DNA of 13,333 nt from CAXXOK01 sp036759125 (lineage in GTDB: Bacteria > Bacillota > Clostridia > Christensenellales > Aristaeellaceae), in NCBI GenBank assembly GCA_036759125.1, contig DAIOVG010000065.1, positions 1 to 13,333 on the forward strand, read 5' to 3'. Numbering within the stretch: the first letter of the stretch is position 1; each line of letters opens with the position of its first letter. The notes below the pieces were generated by a model, which worked only from the letters and a program-made list of their open reading frames with translations, did no database searches and was not told the DNA's origin. Positions 12,188 to 13,333 of the stretch are shown in pieces. Made by a program: the position numbers and the translations under genes.

Positions 12188-13333
12188 TTATACGTTTTGC
12201 AGCGCCTGCTCCAGATCTTCCAGAATATCGTCGATATTTTCAAGCCCCACCGACAGGCGCACCATGCCGGGGTTGATGCCGCAGGCGGCGAGCTGTTCCT
12301 CGGTCAGCTGGCGGTGGGTTTCGCTGGCGGGGTGCAGCACGCAGGTGCGGATGTCGCACACGTGCACCTCGTTGGAGGCCATCTTGAGCGAATCCATAAA
12401 GCGCACAGCGCCCTGCTTGCCGCCCTTCATGACCATGGAAATCACGCCGCTGGTTCCCTTTAAATACTTCTTTGCCAGTTCATTATATGGATCATTTTCC
12501 AGGCCCGGATAGCTGACGGACTCGATCTTATCGCTTGCCTGCAGGTAATTGGCGACCCGCATGGCGTTATCGCAGTAGCGTTCCATGCGGATGGCCAGGG
12601 TTTCCAGCCCCAGGTTGAGCAAAAACGCGGAATGCGCCGCCGGATACGCGCCGAAATCGCGCATCAGCTGCATACGGGCTTTAATGATATAGGCGGCCTT
12701 GCCGTATGTTTCCACATACACAATGCCGTGATAGGATTCGTCCGGCTCGGTCAGCTCCGGAAAGTTGCCGCTGCGCCAGTCGAAGTTGCCGCTGTCCACA
12801 ATTACGCCGCCGCCCTGTACGGCGTGGCCGTCCATATACTTGGTGGTGGAATGGGTTACGATATCCGCGCCAAAGGCAATCGGCTTGCACAAAATAGGCG
12901 TGGCAAAGGTGTTGTCGATGATCAGGGGCACATTGTGCGCGTGCGCCACCCTGGCAAACAGCTCGATATCCAGCACCGTCAGCGCCGGATTGGCAAGCGT
13001 TTCGCCAAACACCAGCTTGGTATTGGGTTTGAACGCGGCATCCAGCTCTTGGGCGGTGGCATTGCCCGGCACAAAGATGCACTCGATACCCAGCCGCTTG
13101 AGCGTGAAGGCAAACAGGTTTACCGTGCCGCCGTAAATCTGGGTAGTCGCGATAAAGCTATCGCCCGCGGCGCAGAGGTTCAAAATCGCCAGCAGATTGG
13201 CCGCCTGCCCCGAGGTGGTGCACATCGCGCCCACGCCGCCTTCCAGCTCGGCTATCTTCTGCTCCACCGCCATCACTGTGGGATTGGCGAACCGTGAATA
13301 AATCAGGCTCTTTGTCGGTTCATCAAACACCGC
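12188..13333 (-). CDS. metY: O-acetylhomoserine sulfhydrylase / aminocarboxypropyltransferase (MetY type), 5' truncated
   Basis: 381 residues are visible; about 45 N-terminal residues lie past the right edge, since the family is usually near 425-430. It is a PLP-dependent enzyme of the Cys/Met metabolism family that makes homocysteine from O-acetylhomoserine and sulfide. YSRFANPT near the visible start, CTTSGQAANL (PLP phosphate loop), LIIDNTFATP (Asp contacting the PLP ring) and VTHSTTKYMDGH, with K165 of the visible chain as the Schiff-base lysine, are all present. The segment AGDSFIATTQIYGGTVNLFA and the long SGNFDWRSGNFPELTEPD insert favour MetY over cystathionine gamma-synthase or MetC. 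A GTG codon at 13330 is internal, not the start. The gene appears separate from the ribosomal cluster, which has its own promoter downstream. Substrate choice between O-acetyl and O-succinyl homoserine is inferred. Confidence 0.93.
   Translation of the reverse strand, partial: AVFDEPTKSLIYSRFANPTVMAVEQKIAELEGGVGAMCTTSGQAANLLAILNLCAAGDSFIATTQIYGGTVNLFAFTLKRLGIECIFVPGNATAQELDAAFKPNTKLVFGETLANPALTVLDIELFARVAHAHNVPLIIDNTFATPILCKPIAFGADIVTHSTTKYMDGHAVQGGGVIVDSGNFDWRSGNFPELTEPDESYHGIVYVETYGKAAYIIKARMQLMRDFGAYPAAHSAFLLNLGLETLAIRMERYCDNAMRVANYLQASDKIESVSYPGLENDPYNELAKKYLKGTSGVISMVMKGGKQGAVRFMDSLKMASNEVHVCDIRTCVLHPASETHRQLTEEQLAACGINPGMVRLSVGLENIDDILEDLEQALQNV

Noticed and set aside
1..13333. CRISPR arrays, insertion sequences, prophage or defence genes
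   Set aside because: No regularly spaced repeats, transposase motifs, terminal repeats with target duplications or phage-like genes were seen; every coding stretch is a known housekeeping family.

Overview
The window is chromosomal housekeeping DNA, probably from an anaerobic, moderately GC-rich member of the Clostridia (Firmicutes). Four things point there: a sodium-pumping decarboxylase, a YugP-type membrane zinc peptidase, an L7Ae-like protein directly ahead of rpsL, and strong GGAGG ribosome binding sites in front of nearly every gene. The lineage is an inference from gene content. I found no mobile element, CRISPR array, tRNA or rRNA.

Left part, plus strand (1-4386). The window opens inside the membrane beta subunit of a Na+-translocating decarboxylase. 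A stand-alone carboxyltransferase subunit without its own biotin domain follows, then a probable terminator. Next come a GNAT acetyltransferase with a TTG start, and a promoter-preceded pair whose genes overlap by ATGA: a YugP-like zinc peptidase and a TraB/GumN family protein. A strong hairpin terminator at 4395-4426 separates this block from the convergent lip genes.

Middle, minus strand (4433-5952). lipB and lipA overlap and form a two-gene operon for endogenous lipoate synthesis. Octanoyl transfer from ACP (LipB) is followed by sulfur insertion (LipA). A near-consensus promoter at 5984-6012 drives them. A perfect 7-bp inverted repeat lies across its spacer and looks like an operator.

Right part, minus strand (6030-11985). 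One long translation/transcription cluster reads L7Ae-like, rpsL, rpsG, fusA, rpmG, secE, nusG, rplK, rplA. It starts at a TTGACA-17-TAATAT promoter and ends at a perfect hairpin terminator. The order is permuted relative to the usual layout: tuf is missing after fusA, rplJ-rplL-rpoB-rpoC do not follow rplA, and rpoC does not precede the L7Ae gene. An RNA element matching the L1 translational operator sits before rplK, and a second, weaker look-alike sits before rplA. RpsL carries Arg where most bacteria have Lys88, a substitution tied to streptomycin resistance. Upstream of the cluster lies a 72-nt imperfect inverted repeat of unknown role, and then the 3' part of a MetY-type O-acetylhomoserine sulfhydrylase that runs off the right edge.

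I did not find an undescribed multi-gene system. The observations most worth checking are the doubled L1-like motif, the natural RpsL Arg88, the dyad in the lipBA promoter, the permuted ribosomal cluster, and the long hairpin at 12059-12130.
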